Below, in pieces: positions 10,499 through 18,949 of a stretch of 64,000 nt of DNA (position 1 is the stretch's first letter; every line of letters begins with the position of its first letter). The notes below the pieces were generated by a model, which was not told where the DNA came from, made no database searches, and worked only from the letters and a program-made list of their open reading frames with translations. The DNA is from Neoaquamicrobium microcysteis. GTDB taxonomy: Bacteria > Pseudomonadota > Alphaproteobacteria > Rhizobiales > Rhizobiaceae. The stretch covers positions 62,001 to 126,000 of the forward strand of contig NZ_VSZS01000059.1 in NCBI RefSeq assembly GCF_008180155.1. The letters run 5' to 3'. The position numbers were made by a program, and so were the translations under genes.

Positions 10499-10963
10499 AT
10501 GGACATGACAGGCACGGAGCGCATCGAAGCTCCGATCGGAACAGTCTGGCTCGCACTGAACGACGCGGAAATCCTGCGCCAGGCCATACCGGGATGCGAG
10601 ACCCTCGACAAGAGTTCCGACACCGAGATGGCCGCCACGGTGGTGCTGAGGATCGGCCCGATCAAGGCCCGCTTCGAGGGGGCGGTGGAACTGACCAATC
10701 TCAATCCGCCGCATTCCTATACGATCCAGGGCGAGGGCAAGGGCGGGATTGCCGGCTTCGCCAAGGGCGGTGCCGACGTCTCGCTGGCCGAAGACGGGCC
10801 GGACGCGACCATCCTGTCCTATACGGTCAAAGCCGACGTTGGCGGCAAGATCGCCCAGCTTGGCGGCCGGCTGATCGATTCGACCGCGCGCAAGCTCGCG
10901 ACGCAATTCTTCAACAATTTCGGCGAGAAATTGCGCTCTCCAGCCCTGGCGCCGGAAAGCTGA
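10499..10963 (+). CDS. coxG: CoxG, SRPBCC-fold CODH membrane-recruitment protein
   Basis: This 154-residue protein belongs to the CoxG family (START/SRPBCC fold), recognised from GTVWLALNDAEILRQAIPGC and the GGKIAQLGGRLID tail. CoxG is known to help anchor CO dehydrogenase to the cytoplasmic membrane and deliver electrons to quinone. It lacks the long C-terminal extension seen in some relatives, so it may bind the membrane differently. It starts two bases after coxF ends. A second ATG at 10505 is also possible. Confidence 0.9.
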   Translation: MDMTGTERIEAPIGTVWLALNDAEILRQAIPGCETLDKSSDTEMAATVVLRIGPIKARFEGAVELTNLNPPHSYTIQGEGKGGIAGFAKGGADVSLAEDGPDATILSYTVKADVGGKIAQLGGRLIDSTARKLATQFFNNFGEKLRSPALAPES

Positions 10964-11025
10964 AGGTTTCCGCCGAACCGACACCCGTCGCCACCCAGGC
11001 AACTCGGTTTGGAGAAAGTTCCATC

Positions 11026-11136
11026 ATGGAAAACGCCCAACTGATCAATCAGCACCGCGATCCGTTGTCGATCGCGGAAAGCTGGATGAAGGAAGGGCGG
11101 CACGTCGCCCTTGCCACCGTTGTCGAAACGTGGGGC
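11026..11136 (+). pseudogene. coxI: coxI, 5' fragment only (cut by recombinase-bearing DNA)
   Basis: Thirty-seven codons from ATG 11026, after GGAGAAAG, read as the start of a CoxI/XdhC protein and end at HVALATVVETWG. In intact relatives the sequence continues through a conserved TWGS segment, but from 11137 the DNA becomes the 3' side of a truncated tyrosine recombinase on the other strand. The frame runs on to 11187 with unrelated residues. The rest of coxI, and any coxH or coxK, is not in the window. Confidence 0.75.
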
Positions 11137-12071
11137 GTCACGAACAGCGTGCGCGTGGTCGTTGACGTTCGCTCCTGCTGCAAATAGCCGATGATGGCTT
11201 CGCCGACGTCGGGCGGGATTGGCAACCGATCATGACGCTGGCCTTTTCCACGGACCAGCAACTCGCCGGCCCGCCAGTCCACGTCATCAAGCTGCATCGC
11301 GATGACCTCCGGTGCGCGCAAGCCGAGGCGGGCCATCAGCATCAGCATTGCGTAGTCGCGGGCGCCGCGCCGCGGATTGACCCGTACCGAGGCCAGAACT
11401 GCCTCCACCTCATCGGGAGACAGATGACGCGGAAGCCTGGCGCCCCAGGGCTTATGCGTCCTAGGCACGCTGAGCGACAGGTTGGTCGTCGTCAGGCCCT
11501 GTGCGAACAGATACTGGAAGAAGCTGCGCAGATGCGTGGCCGGCGTCTTGTCGCGGAACGGGTGCTTGCGCGCGAGCAGGTGCTCCATGAACGCCACGAC
11601 ATCCCGGATGTTCATCGCCGGAAGATCGAGCATATTGTCACCAAAGCGATGATCGAGGAAGCGATCCGCGAACCGCAGCACATGATAAATCGTTCGCGGG
11701 CTGAGGCCGCGCTGCTGCAGAAGATAGGTTTCAAAATTGCTCAGCAACTCTGCACGTTCGGCCTGCGCAGGTGTCAACGGTGGCCGTGTCGCCACCCCGA
11801 TCTCAATCAGATGCGCGACAAACAGCCTGGCAAGATTGGGAACCTTGATCTGGCTTTTTGGTGTGACCGGCAACCGTCGCCCTAGTTCGACGGCAAGTTC
11901 TGGCGTCAACGCCGAGGGTGCAATGCCCTCGGTTTCGAGCAATCGCCCGAAGCGGCGAAGCAGGTATCGGTAATTCGCCAGGGTATCGGGTTTGTAGTTC
12001 TTTGCAGAAAGACTGTCCTCGAACGACGCGAAGTAGGGATCAAGGGAGGTAGTCTGATCTGATATTTCCAT
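11049..12071 (-). pseudogene. Tyrosine recombinase/integrase, C-terminally truncated
   Basis: The protein has a SAM-like core-binding domain (about 10-170) and the start of the catalytic domain with the first active-site arginine in ARLGLRAPEV and the following GKGQRHDRLPIP strand. Homology ends near 11137, so the distal His-x-x-Arg box and the nucleophilic tyrosine are absent and about 30 foreign residues follow before the stop at 11049. It cannot be catalytically active. ATG 12071 is preceded by GGAG at good spacing. The 3' break coincides exactly with the coxI break, so both genes were cut by one rearrangement. Confidence 0.75.
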
Positions 12072-12568
12072 TTCTTGCGCTCCATGTTGTTGGAGCGACA
12101 ACCTTCACGACAAAGACATATCTTTCGACCATATTTTGCGACAGCTTCCGACCCCATTGTCGCCGTTCGGAGCGCCGCGTTCGGCGCCCGAAACCTGCCG
12201 TTCATTCACTTCCACCCGACGGCAAAGTCGGGGCCGTCTGCTGAAGAGGTCATCAGGGAAATCAAGCGGCTCTTCAAGATTGAAAAGAACCCACCCACTG
12301 TTACCCGCGCCGAAGGTCGCCTCACGCGGCGCGGTGGCTTCTTGAAGAGTACGGCCTCGTCACCGACGACTATCACCGCACACAATGGGTGTGGTTCGCT
12401 GTGACCTTCACCGCAATCTGGCGCAATTTCTCCAGCGCTAAGTGGCGGATTGCGGGCGAGATCTCGAAGAAAAGTAGAACGGACGTTCGAGCGTGATGCC
12501 GCGAAAGTCTGGTCTGAGCCCAAAGTGACGAATGCTGCACGATGGGCGAATGTCGATTACCGACCTCA
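12072..12568. other. Gene-poor stretch upstream of the integrase
   Basis: About 500 bp contain no gene I can support. Bases 12095-12150 hold repeated CGACA/TTCGAC-like words that could be part of an element end. A plus-strand frame near 12205-12330 is weakly protein-like but matches nothing I recognise with confidence. Confidence 0.35.
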
Positions 12569-13441
12569 CTACGCCAGCGTGCGCGTCATCTCACGGATCA
12601 GATCATTTGTCTCTGGTCTCGTCGTTTGGTGCCGATATCGAAGGGCCAAAACAGTTCTTGATATTTCAAGGCCATCGATGGGTTTCGACACCAGGCCCAT
12701 GTCCGAAGGAATAGCGGTGGCTGGCAGGATCACCGCACCTGACCCTTGCCGAGCAAGTTCAACTAACCAATCCACGCGATTTGACCGATAGGCCGCGTAG
12801 AGTTCGTGACCATGATCCGCGCAGGCCCCATGCAAAACATCCCGCATTTCGCAATTTAGGCGGTCAAGCATGTCAGTTTTAGCAAGAGCCGAAAGAGAGA
12901 TCGCATTTAGTTCAGACAACGGATGCGACTTTGACACCACGACCTTGTAGTCCTCTTCATAGAGATGGTCTATACGATAGAGGTCTTCACTGACCTTCTC
13001 TGCGGTGACTACAACGTCAAATTCACCATCTCGTAACCCGGCAAGAAGCTCGGAGGTTGACGCAACGATCAATTCGATTTCGGCTCGCGGCAATCGCGTA
13101 CGAGTACGCTCCATAGCTGCCGAAATCCTGTTGTGGCCAATCGTTTCGCCGACACCGACAGAGATTGGAACCCGCTCCAAGCGCATATGACGGACCGCCT
13201 CTGCCTTAGCCTGTCGCGTCTCATCGTGAACCTTCTGCAACCTTGGCTGCATGAGTTTACCGAGGGACGTAGGCCTGCATCCCGCACGGTCCCTGACAAA
13301 CAGGTCACCTCCAAGCTCGTCTTCAAGTTTCTTGATCGCAGTCGTCAAGGAAGGTTGGGAGACATTGGAGGCACTGGCTGCGTGGGTGAAGTTTCGGTGC
13401 TCGCAGACGGCAAGAAAATACCTGATCTGGTTCATTTCCAT
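12569..13441 (-). CDS. LysR-family transcriptional regulator
   Basis: The 290-residue protein has the canonical N-terminal winged helix (MNQIRYFLAVCEHRNFTHAA, then VSQPSLTTAIKKLEDELGG) and a C-terminal substrate-binding domain. It is OxyR-like in length but no redox cysteine pair is obvious. ATG 13441 is chosen because ACGGAG lies nine bases before it; a GTG at 13459 overlaps that site. It is divergently transcribed from the secreted two-domain protein at 13602 across 160 bp, the usual arrangement for a LysR regulator and its target. Its codon use is lower in GC than the cox genes, consistent with separate origin. Confidence 0.88.
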   Translation of the reverse strand: MEMNQIRYFLAVCEHRNFTHAASASNVSQPSLTTAIKKLEDELGGDLFVRDRAGCRPTSLGKLMQPRLQKVHDETRQAKAEAVRHMRLERVPISVGVGETIGHNRISAAMERTRTRLPRAEIELIVASTSELLAGLRDGEFDVVVTAEKVSEDLYRIDHLYEEDYKVVVSKSHPLSELNAISLSALAKTDMLDRLNCEMRDVLHGACADHGHELYAAYRSNRVDWLVELARQGSGAVILPATAIPSDMGLVSKPIDGLEISRTVLALRYRHQTTRPETNDLIREMTRTLA

Positions 13442-13601
13442 CGCCACATTCTCCGTCACATCTCATTTCAGGCCATCAAAACAAGTTCGATAGTCCACGT
13501 CTATCAAAGAATAGAATTTCGGAATTGGAGCCCGGCGCACCCAGCATGGGACAAGAGTGCATCGAAACCAAACACGATGCACTTCAAATCAGGAGACGAC
13601 C

Positions 13602-14321
13602 ATGAAAGCGCAAATCCTTCAGACATTCGCCGCACTGGCTCTGTTCACAACTTCTGCAACTGCACAGGACAACGCAATGGAAAATCATACTGCCAGCTAC
13701 ATCGCCATGCCCGCCGCCGAAGGCCAGACCGGAGCCTTCGCGGAGTTTCTGGCAGGTGCCGCACCTATCGTGCGGGAAACAGAGACGGGAACTGTACTTT
13801 GGTTTGCTCTGCAAGCCGACGATATGCTCGCAATCTTTGACATCTTCGCAGATGAAGAAGCACGCGACGCTCACTTCTCAGGAGCGGTTGCTGCGGCTTT
13901 GAAGCAAAACGCCGACGCGCTGGTCGACGGAGGATGGGACGACGGTGTTGTCGCGAATATCAACAACTCCGATGTCCTGTCGGTAAAGGCGCCGGTTGAT
14001 CTCTACACGGCAACGACCGCAACTTACATCAAGCTCGAAGCTGCTCCAGGTAAAGGCCCCGAATTGGCAGCCTTGCTGACCGCCGCCGGCCCCATCGTCG
14101 CAGAAACTGAACCCAAGACATTGTTCTGGGCGGCGCTGCAGATTGACGGGAACAACTTCGCCATCTTCGACATCTTTGCCGACAACTCTGGCCGCGAAGC
14201 GCACTTTGCCGGACAAGTCGCCGGACTCCTGAATGAAAAGGCTTCAGAATTGATCTCAGGTGGATGGGACGACGGTGTGGTGGCAAACGTCCACAATTTC
14301 GAAATCCTCGCTACCAAGTAA
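13602..14321 (+). CDS. Secreted protein with two tandem ABM-like domains
   Basis: The 239-residue protein starts with a signal peptide (cleavage near ATAQ, about residue 21). Two similar domains of roughly 100 residues follow. Each has a pattern AxPIVxETExxTxxWxALQ, then IFDIFAD, then an SGGWDDGVVANxxN-like ending. This is the ferredoxin-like antibiotic-biosynthesis-monooxygenase fold seen in many small stress proteins. The duplication lets two half-units that normally dimerise sit in one chain. CAGGAG precedes ATG 13602. Divergence from a LysR gene suggests regulated expression. No enzyme activity can be assigned. Confidence 0.8.
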   Translation: MKAQILQTFAALALFTTSATAQDNAMENHTASYIAMPAAEGQTGAFAEFLAGAAPIVRETETGTVLWFALQADDMLAIFDIFADEEARDAHFSGAVAAALKQNADALVDGGWDDGVVANINNSDVLSVKAPVDLYTATTATYIKLEAAPGKGPELAALLTAAGPIVAETEPKTLFWAALQIDGNNFAIFDIFADNSGREAHFAGQVAGLLNEKASELISGGWDDGVVANVHNFEILATK

Positions 14322-14394
14322 TCTCGAGGTGACTTGAGAAAGAAGTGCCCGGTGCAATCCATCGGGCGCTTTGCTGTTTGAATTTAGATTCACG

Positions 14395-14640
14395 CCAAAG
14401 CGGCCGTGCCGGAACTGGCAAGCGAAGCTCGCACTCGCCTCCGGCTTGGAAAGGGCGGCTATCGGCGGGAACATGTCCGCGCCTTCGCCCAACACGCCGA
14501 GATCGCGGACGACGCGATCTACATCGAGGGCAGCAAAAAACACCCTATTGAGGACGCCGGTAGCCACCAAAGGAGGAAAGTCGGCGGGAATCGGCGTTCC
14601 CGGTTTTTACCAAAGTGGCGGGCCGTGCGGGAACCTGATG
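14395..14640 (+). pseudogene. Relic of a serine recombinase C-terminus, frameshifted
   Basis: One frame reads YRREHVRAFAQHAEIADDAI then YIEGSK, the next frame LLRTPVATKGGKSAGIGV, and the first frame resumes at FLPKWRAVRE. Joined, these match the tail of large serine recombinases (EGSK...LLRT...GGKSA...PKWR) as I remember them. Two compensating frameshifts and the missing catalytic N-terminus make it a remnant. The rest of the gap to 14966 shows no gene. Confidence 0.45.
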
Positions 14641-14966
14641 GGCACGACTTTTACTCTATAGCCCTCCCGATCGGCCTTTGAGATCGGTTGCGAACCTGAT
14701 GAAACGCAAGGAAGTTTCACCTGCCATGCGGCAATCGGCGGTTTCGGCAGCGAACGCGCGGCGAGCACATAGCCAACAACAGCATAGGGGTAGTGAATGG
14801 CTATGCCTTCCGCTTTGCGCCCTCCTTGCCGTCGTTCAATGGCAATCTCGCTGATCCCAGAAGCTGCCGTTGATCCGCATGGCCTCATCGGATGGACGAC
14901 GAAGAACGCACCCGGCGGGCCAGACCCGCCGGGACGTATGGGACGGTCGGCTATCGCCATCGCCGC

Positions 14967-15614
14967 CTACATCATCCGCTTGATTTCGGAATAGGCGCCG
15001 CTGGTCTTCAGCGTGACGGTGACGGGCGCGTCGGTGCGGTTGCGCCAGAACCAGCCGTGGTTGCCGTCGAAGGCGGCTTCGAGGACACCCTCGTCCTCTG
15101 CGACGCCGCGTCCCTTCTCGTAGGAGATGTTCTCGCCACCGCCGTCACCGTGGGTGTCGAAGTTCACCACGGCGCCGTTTGCGGTCCAGGCGTAGTTGGC
15201 CTGTGCGCCTTTGACCATCACGAGCTTGATCTCGGCTCCTTCTCCCGATGCCAGCGTGACCGACATCTCGTCGGAACGCATTTCCTGCGCCTGCGCACTG
15301 CCGACGAGGAATTCAGCGAAGATGCGGTCGAGAAGACTCGAACCTTGCTGAAGGGCGGCTGGTGCTGCCGGCACCGCGTTCTGCTGGTCGCGGATGCGGT
15401 CGGCTTCCGCTTCCTCGGCGAGTTGCGTCTTGATCTCGCCCATTTCGGTCAAGCCGAGCGCACCGCCGACTCCGATCGGGTCGATGCCATATTCCGAGGG
15501 CAGCACGATGGCGACGAGGATGGCGATGGCTGCAACGATTGCGATGATCGTTGACTTGAGGAGCTGCGCCGAGGTCGGCAGTTCGGCGCGGGTGGGAGTG
15601 TCAGAATTGTACAT
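14967..15614 (-). CDS. Membrane-anchored hypothetical protein paired with HupE-like gene
   Basis: The 215-residue protein has one transmembrane helix near residues 20-40 (STIIAIVAAIAILVAIVLP), an Ala/Gln-rich linker, and a C-terminal beta-rich domain ending near SGAYSEIKRMM that would lie in the periplasm. Similar proteins are annotated as transmembrane anchor proteins next to HupE/UreJ genes. It follows the HupE gene by 16 bases and is probably co-transcribed. Its biochemical role is unknown; a chaperone or anchor for metal transfer is inference from context. Confidence 0.75.
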   Translation of the reverse strand: MYNSDTPTRAELPTSAQLLKSTIIAIVAAIAILVAIVLPSEYGIDPIGVGGALGLTEMGEIKTQLAEEAEADRIRDQQNAVPAAPAALQQGSSLLDRIFAEFLVGSAQAQEMRSDEMSVTLASGEGAEIKLVMVKGAQANYAWTANGAVVNFDTHGDGGGENISYEKGRGVAEDEGVLEAAFDGNHGWFWRNRTDAPVTVTLKTSGAYSEIKRMM

Positions 15615-15630
15615 GGGAAGTTCTCCTTTT

Positions 15631-16365
15631 TCAGGCGACGAAATAGCCGGTGAGCTGATATCCGATCAGCACGAACCCGGCGGTCATCATGAGGACGTTG
15701 GCGGTGTAGGCGTGTTTCCAGAAGCTGGCCGTGCGGCGCCAGTACCCCATCGCGATGAGGATCATGGCGAGCGCGACGAGCTGGCCGAGTTCGACGCCGA
15801 CATTGAAGGCGAGCAGGTTGGGCAGCAGCCCGTCCTGCGCGATGTCGTATTCCAGGATCTTGGTCGCGAGACCGAGGCCGTGGAAGAAGCCGAAGATCAG
15901 CGTCGCCAGCTTGGTGTTCGGTTGGAAGCCGAACCAGCGCTGAAAGGCGCCGAGGTTGTCGAGCGCCTTGTAGACGACCGACAGACCGATGATCGCGTCG
16001 ATCAGGTAGGCGCTGACGTTCCAGCCATAATAAACGCCGAGGATCATCGTCGTCGAATGGCCGATCGCGAACAGGCTGACATAGATCGCGATGTGCTGCA
16101 GGCGATAGAGAAAGAAGACCACGCCAAGCAGGAAGAGAAGGTGGTCGTATCCGGTGACCATGTGCTTGGCCCCCAGATACATGAAGGGGATGAGGTGGAC
16201 CCCCGTGATCTCCTGGATGTAGCCCTTGTCCCCCTCGGCGACGGCGTGAGCCGCGGCGAGGCCGGTGGACAGAAGCATGGCCAGGACGACCGACAGGATG
16301 GCCACCGGGAGGGCTATCGGCGCGCGCGTGGCGAACCGTCCGCCCCCAGACGGAAGAAGTGTCAT
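15631..16365 (-). CDS. HupE/UreJ-family membrane protein
   Basis: The 244-residue protein has a signal peptide or first helix ending in GLAAAHA, then about six membrane helices. Family motifs GYDHLLFLLG, FAIGHS and FGFFHGLG are present; their histidines are thought to bind nickel. HupE/UreJ proteins are nickel permeases or accessories of hydrogenase and urease, but neither enzyme is encoded here. Its neighbours are a His-rich secreted protein, an RcnR/InrS-like repressor and Ni/Co exporters, so a role in nickel or cobalt traffic fits best. Confidence 0.85.
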   Translation of the reverse strand: MTLLPSGGGRFATRAPIALPVAILSVVLAMLLSTGLAAAHAVAEGDKGYIQEITGVHLIPFMYLGAKHMVTGYDHLLFLLGVVFFLYRLQHIAIYVSLFAIGHSTTMILGVYYGWNVSAYLIDAIIGLSVVYKALDNLGAFQRWFGFQPNTKLATLIFGFFHGLGLATKILEYDIAQDGLLPNLLAFNVGVELGQLVALAMILIAMGYWRRTASFWKHAYTANVLMMTAGFVLIGYQLTGYFVA

Positions 16366-16419
16366 GGTGTCGTTCCGTGATTGCAGTGAAGGATGACAGC
16401 CGAAGCCGGAATCAGTCCG

Positions 16420-16791
16420 TCACGCCGTTCGGGGCGGTCGATCGCCCGGCGGAGTGGGCCGCGAAGCGACGCGGTCGTCCGGCGTTCCCGGACCCTGGTC
16501 GCGGGGCGAGCCGAAGCGGAAGCCGATCAGCACGGCGGCGGTCGGCGTATCGTGGCTGTGGTCGCCGACGTGGTAGCGGTCGTGGTCATGGCCCGAGGTC
16601 GCGGATGGTTCGTCCTCGTCTTCGTGAGAATGGCCGTGATGGTCGTGCGAATGGCTGACATGGTCGCTCGCGACCGATGCGACCTGTGACATGCCGGATG
16701 GATCGGTGACAGGCGCGCGGAACCCCAGCACCGCCAGCGCGAGCAGGCAGATCAGCAGGGTCCTGGCGGTCGCGATTCGATCCATCATCAT
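16420..16791 (-). CDS. Small secreted histidine-rich protein
   Basis: The 123-residue product has a hydrophobic signal at 10-25, then a dense His/Asp stretch (SHSHDHHGHSHEDEDE) and two more HDHD/HVGDHSHD clusters. Such regions bind Ni, Co, Zn or Cu. It lies 54 bases before the HupE gene on the same strand and is divergent from the RcnR/InrS-like repressor, so its promoter probably shares the operator at 16855. It may buffer metal in the periplasm. It shows no domain beyond the His tracts. Confidence 0.7.
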   Translation of the reverse strand: MMMDRIATARTLLICLLALAVLGFRAPVTDPSGMSQVASVASDHVSHSHDHHGHSHEDEDEPSATSGHDHDRYHVGDHSHDTPTAAVLIGFRFGSPRDQGPGTPDDRVASRPTPPGDRPPRTA

Positions 16792-16854
16792 CCCGAGCGG
16801 TATAAACGCACGGTTAAGGCGAGGTAAAGGCAGGGGAGCAGTACAGGTTTGACA

Positions 16855-16875
16855 CTATCCCGAGGGGGAGGATAG
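16855..16875. promoter_or_regulatory. Probable CsoR/RcnR-family operator
   Basis: CTATCC (16855-16860) and GGATAG (16870-16875) form inverted arms around a G-rich centre CGAGGGGGA. Arms flanking a G tract are the known layout of RcnR, InrS and DmeR operators. It sits 10 bases before the repressor ATG and between the divergent His-rich and repressor genes, so it could control both. Confidence 0.65.
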
Positions 16876-16884
16876 GACGATCCC

Positions 16885-17160
16885 ATGTCCGATCACCGTC
16901 ACGCTTCCCATCCTGCGATCGTCAAGCGGCTCAAGCGCGCCGAAGGCCACCTGCGCAGCGTCGTCGCCATGATCGAGGGGGGCAAGCCATGCCTCGACAT
17001 CGCCCAGCAGCTTCATGCGGTGGAGAAGGCGGTGGCGCAGGCCAAACGGACCCTGATCCACGACCATCTGGACCACTGCCTGGATGAGACGGTCGGCCCT
17101 CTGTCGCTTGAACAGCGCGGCTCGGTCGACGAGTTCAGGGAAATCGCGAAGTATCTGTGA
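16885..17160 (+). CDS. CsoR/RcnR/InrS-family metal-sensing repressor
   Basis: This 91-residue all-helical repressor has the family pattern KRLKRAEGHLRSV and potential ligands Cys36, His61 and Cys65 with an N-terminal HRHASH segment. Cys36-His61-Cys65 resembles the Ni sensor InrS more than the copper sensor CsoR (Cys-His-Cys at other spacing) or FrmR. With no metal it should bind the operator just upstream; Ni or Co would release it. Its TGA overlaps the start of the MFS exporter, so regulator and exporter are coupled. Confidence 0.85.
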   Translation: MSDHRHASHPAIVKRLKRAEGHLRSVVAMIEGGKPCLDIAQQLHAVEKAVAQAKRTLIHDHLDHCLDETVGPLSLEQRGSVDEFREIAKYL

Positions 17161-18479
17161 TGCTGGCCGTCCTCGCCAACCGCACCTACCGCCATCTGTT
17201 CGCTGCTCAGGTGATCGCTCTGCTCGGCACCGGGCTCCTGACCGTGGCGCTGGGGCTGCTTGCCTTCGAACTCGCTGGCGAGAGCGCAGGAGCGGTGCTG
17301 GGCACTGCCCTTGCCATCAAGATGATCGCCTATGTCGGCGTCGCGCCGATAGCATCGGCCTTCGCCGAGCGCATGCCGCGCCGGGCGATGCTGGTAGCGC
17401 TCGACCTGGTACGCGCGGGGGTGGCGCTGTTCCTGCCCTTCGTCACAGAGGTCTGGCAGATCTACGTCCTGATCTTCGTGCTGCAGGCCGCATCCGCGGC
17501 GTTCACGCCGACCTTCCAGGCGACGATCCCGGACGTGCTGCCGGACGAGAAGGACTACACCCGCGCGCTATCGCTCTCGCGGCTTGCCTACGACCTCGAA
17601 AGCCTCGTCAGCCCGATGCTGGCGGCCGCACTCCTGACCGTCATCTCCTACCATAATCTGTTCGCCGGGACGGTCGTCGGCTTCCTCGTTTCGGCTGCGC
17701 TGGTGGTCTCGGTCGTGCTGCCGAGTCCGAAACCGTCGGTCCCGCGCGGCATCTACGACCGCACGACCCGGGGCATACGCATCTACCTCGCCACACCGCG
17801 CCTGCGCGGGCTGCTGGCGATCAACATGGCGGTTGCAGCGGCTGGCGCGCTGGTGATCGTGAATACGGTCGTCTACGTGCAGGCAGCCTTTGGGCTTGAC
17901 CAGAGCGACACGGCGCTGGCGCTCGCAGTCTTCGGCGGCGGCTCGATGCTCGTGGCGCTGGTCCTTCCGCGGCTTCTCGACAGCATCCCGGACAGGACAG
18001 CGATGCTGGCGGGCGCATCGGTGCTAGCTGTAGCTACACTGATCGCGGCGGCGATCCCATCCTATGGCTGGCTGCTGCCGCTCTGGTTCATCATCGGCGC
18101 AGGCTATTCGATGGCGCAGACGCCGTCGGGACGGCTGCTGCGGAGATCGTCGCACGCCGAAGACCGCCCGGCGCTGTTCGCCGCCCAGTTCGCGCTGTCG
18201 CATGCCTGCTGGCTGATCACCTATCCGCTCGCGGGCTGGGCGGGCGCGGCCTTCGGGCTTTCGGCGAATTCGGTGACGCTGGCCGTGATCGCGGGAAGTG
18301 CCGTGGCGGCAGCCGCATGGCTCTGGCCCGCCGGCGATCCGGAAATCGTCGAGCATTCGCATGAAGGCCTGCCCGCCGGCCATCCGCACTGGAACGAGGG
18401 CATCGCCGACGGCCGCAACAGGCACGCCCACGCCTATGTCATCGACGACCTGCATTCCGCATGGCCGCATGCGCGGTGA
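17160..18479 (+). CDS. MFS efflux transporter with His-rich C-terminus (NreB/NrsD-like)
   Basis: The 439-residue protein has about twelve membrane helices and the MFS loop FAERMPRRAML between helices 2 and 3. The cytoplasmic tail contains EHSHEGLPAGHPHW and RHAHAY and DLHSAWPH, a histidine-rich end typical of the Ni exporters NreB and NrsD. ATG 17160 overlaps the repressor stop; a GTG one codon earlier is also possible. It probably exports Ni or Co from the cytoplasm. Confidence 0.85.
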   Translation: MLAVLANRTYRHLFAAQVIALLGTGLLTVALGLLAFELAGESAGAVLGTALAIKMIAYVGVAPIASAFAERMPRRAMLVALDLVRAGVALFLPFVTEVWQIYVLIFVLQAASAAFTPTFQATIPDVLPDEKDYTRALSLSRLAYDLESLVSPMLAAALLTVISYHNLFAGTVVGFLVSAALVVSVVLPSPKPSVPRGIYDRTTRGIRIYLATPRLRGLLAINMAVAAAGALVIVNTVVYVQAAFGLDQSDTALALAVFGGGSMLVALVLPRLLDSIPDRTAMLAGASVLAVATLIAAAIPSYGWLLPLWFIIGAGYSMAQTPSGRLLRRSSHAEDRPALFAAQFALSHACWLITYPLAGWAGAAFGLSANSVTLAVIAGSAVAAAAWLWPAGDPEIVEHSHEGLPAGHPHWNEGIADGRNRHAHAYVIDDLHSAWPHAR

Positions 18480-18949
18480 GATCGGCGGACGTGTCCGACG
18501 CTGTCGCGATGGATGACCTAGCCATTCTGGGCGGCCTGTTCGCCATCGCCTTCGTCGCGGCAACGATCCTTCCGGCACAGTCGGAGGCGGCGCTGGTCGG
18601 CCTGCTGGTGGCCGGCACGCAATCGCCTGTCTTGCTTGTCGCCGTTGCCAGCCTCGGCAACATCGTCGGCGCGGTCGTCAACTGGGCGCTCGGACGCGGC
18701 GTCGAGCGCTTCCGCGACCGAAAGTGGTTCCCGGTCAGCGCGGCGTCTCTCGATCGCGCGACCGGGTGGTATCGGCGCTGGGGCCGCTGGAGCCTGCTGC
18801 TGTCCTGGGCGCCGATCGGCGGCGACGCACTGACGGTCGCCGCAGGAGTCCTGCGCGAGCCGCTGTGGAGCTTCGTCGTGCTGGTCACCATCGCAAAGAC
18901 GGCGCGATATGTGGTGCTCGCCGCCGCCACGCTGGGCGTGTTCGCATGA
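18476..18949 (+). CDS. YqaA/DedA-like small membrane protein
   Basis: The 157-residue product has about four hydrophobic segments and resembles YqaA-type SNARE-associated (DedA superfamily) proteins, with motifs EAALVGLLVAG and WYRRWGRWSLLLSWAPIGGD. GTG 18476 overlaps the end of the MFS gene; an ATG at 18509 would drop 11 residues. It overlaps the next gene by four bases, so it belongs to the metal operon. DedA-type proteins affect lipid flipping and proton-motive force, but its role in metal efflux is not known. Confidence 0.75.
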   Translation: MRSADVSDAVAMDDLAILGGLFAIAFVAATILPAQSEAALVGLLVAGTQSPVLLVAVASLGNIVGAVVNWALGRGVERFRDRKWFPVSAASLDRATGWYRRWGRWSLLLSWAPIGGDALTVAAGVLREPLWSFVVLVTIAKTARYVVLAAATLGVFA

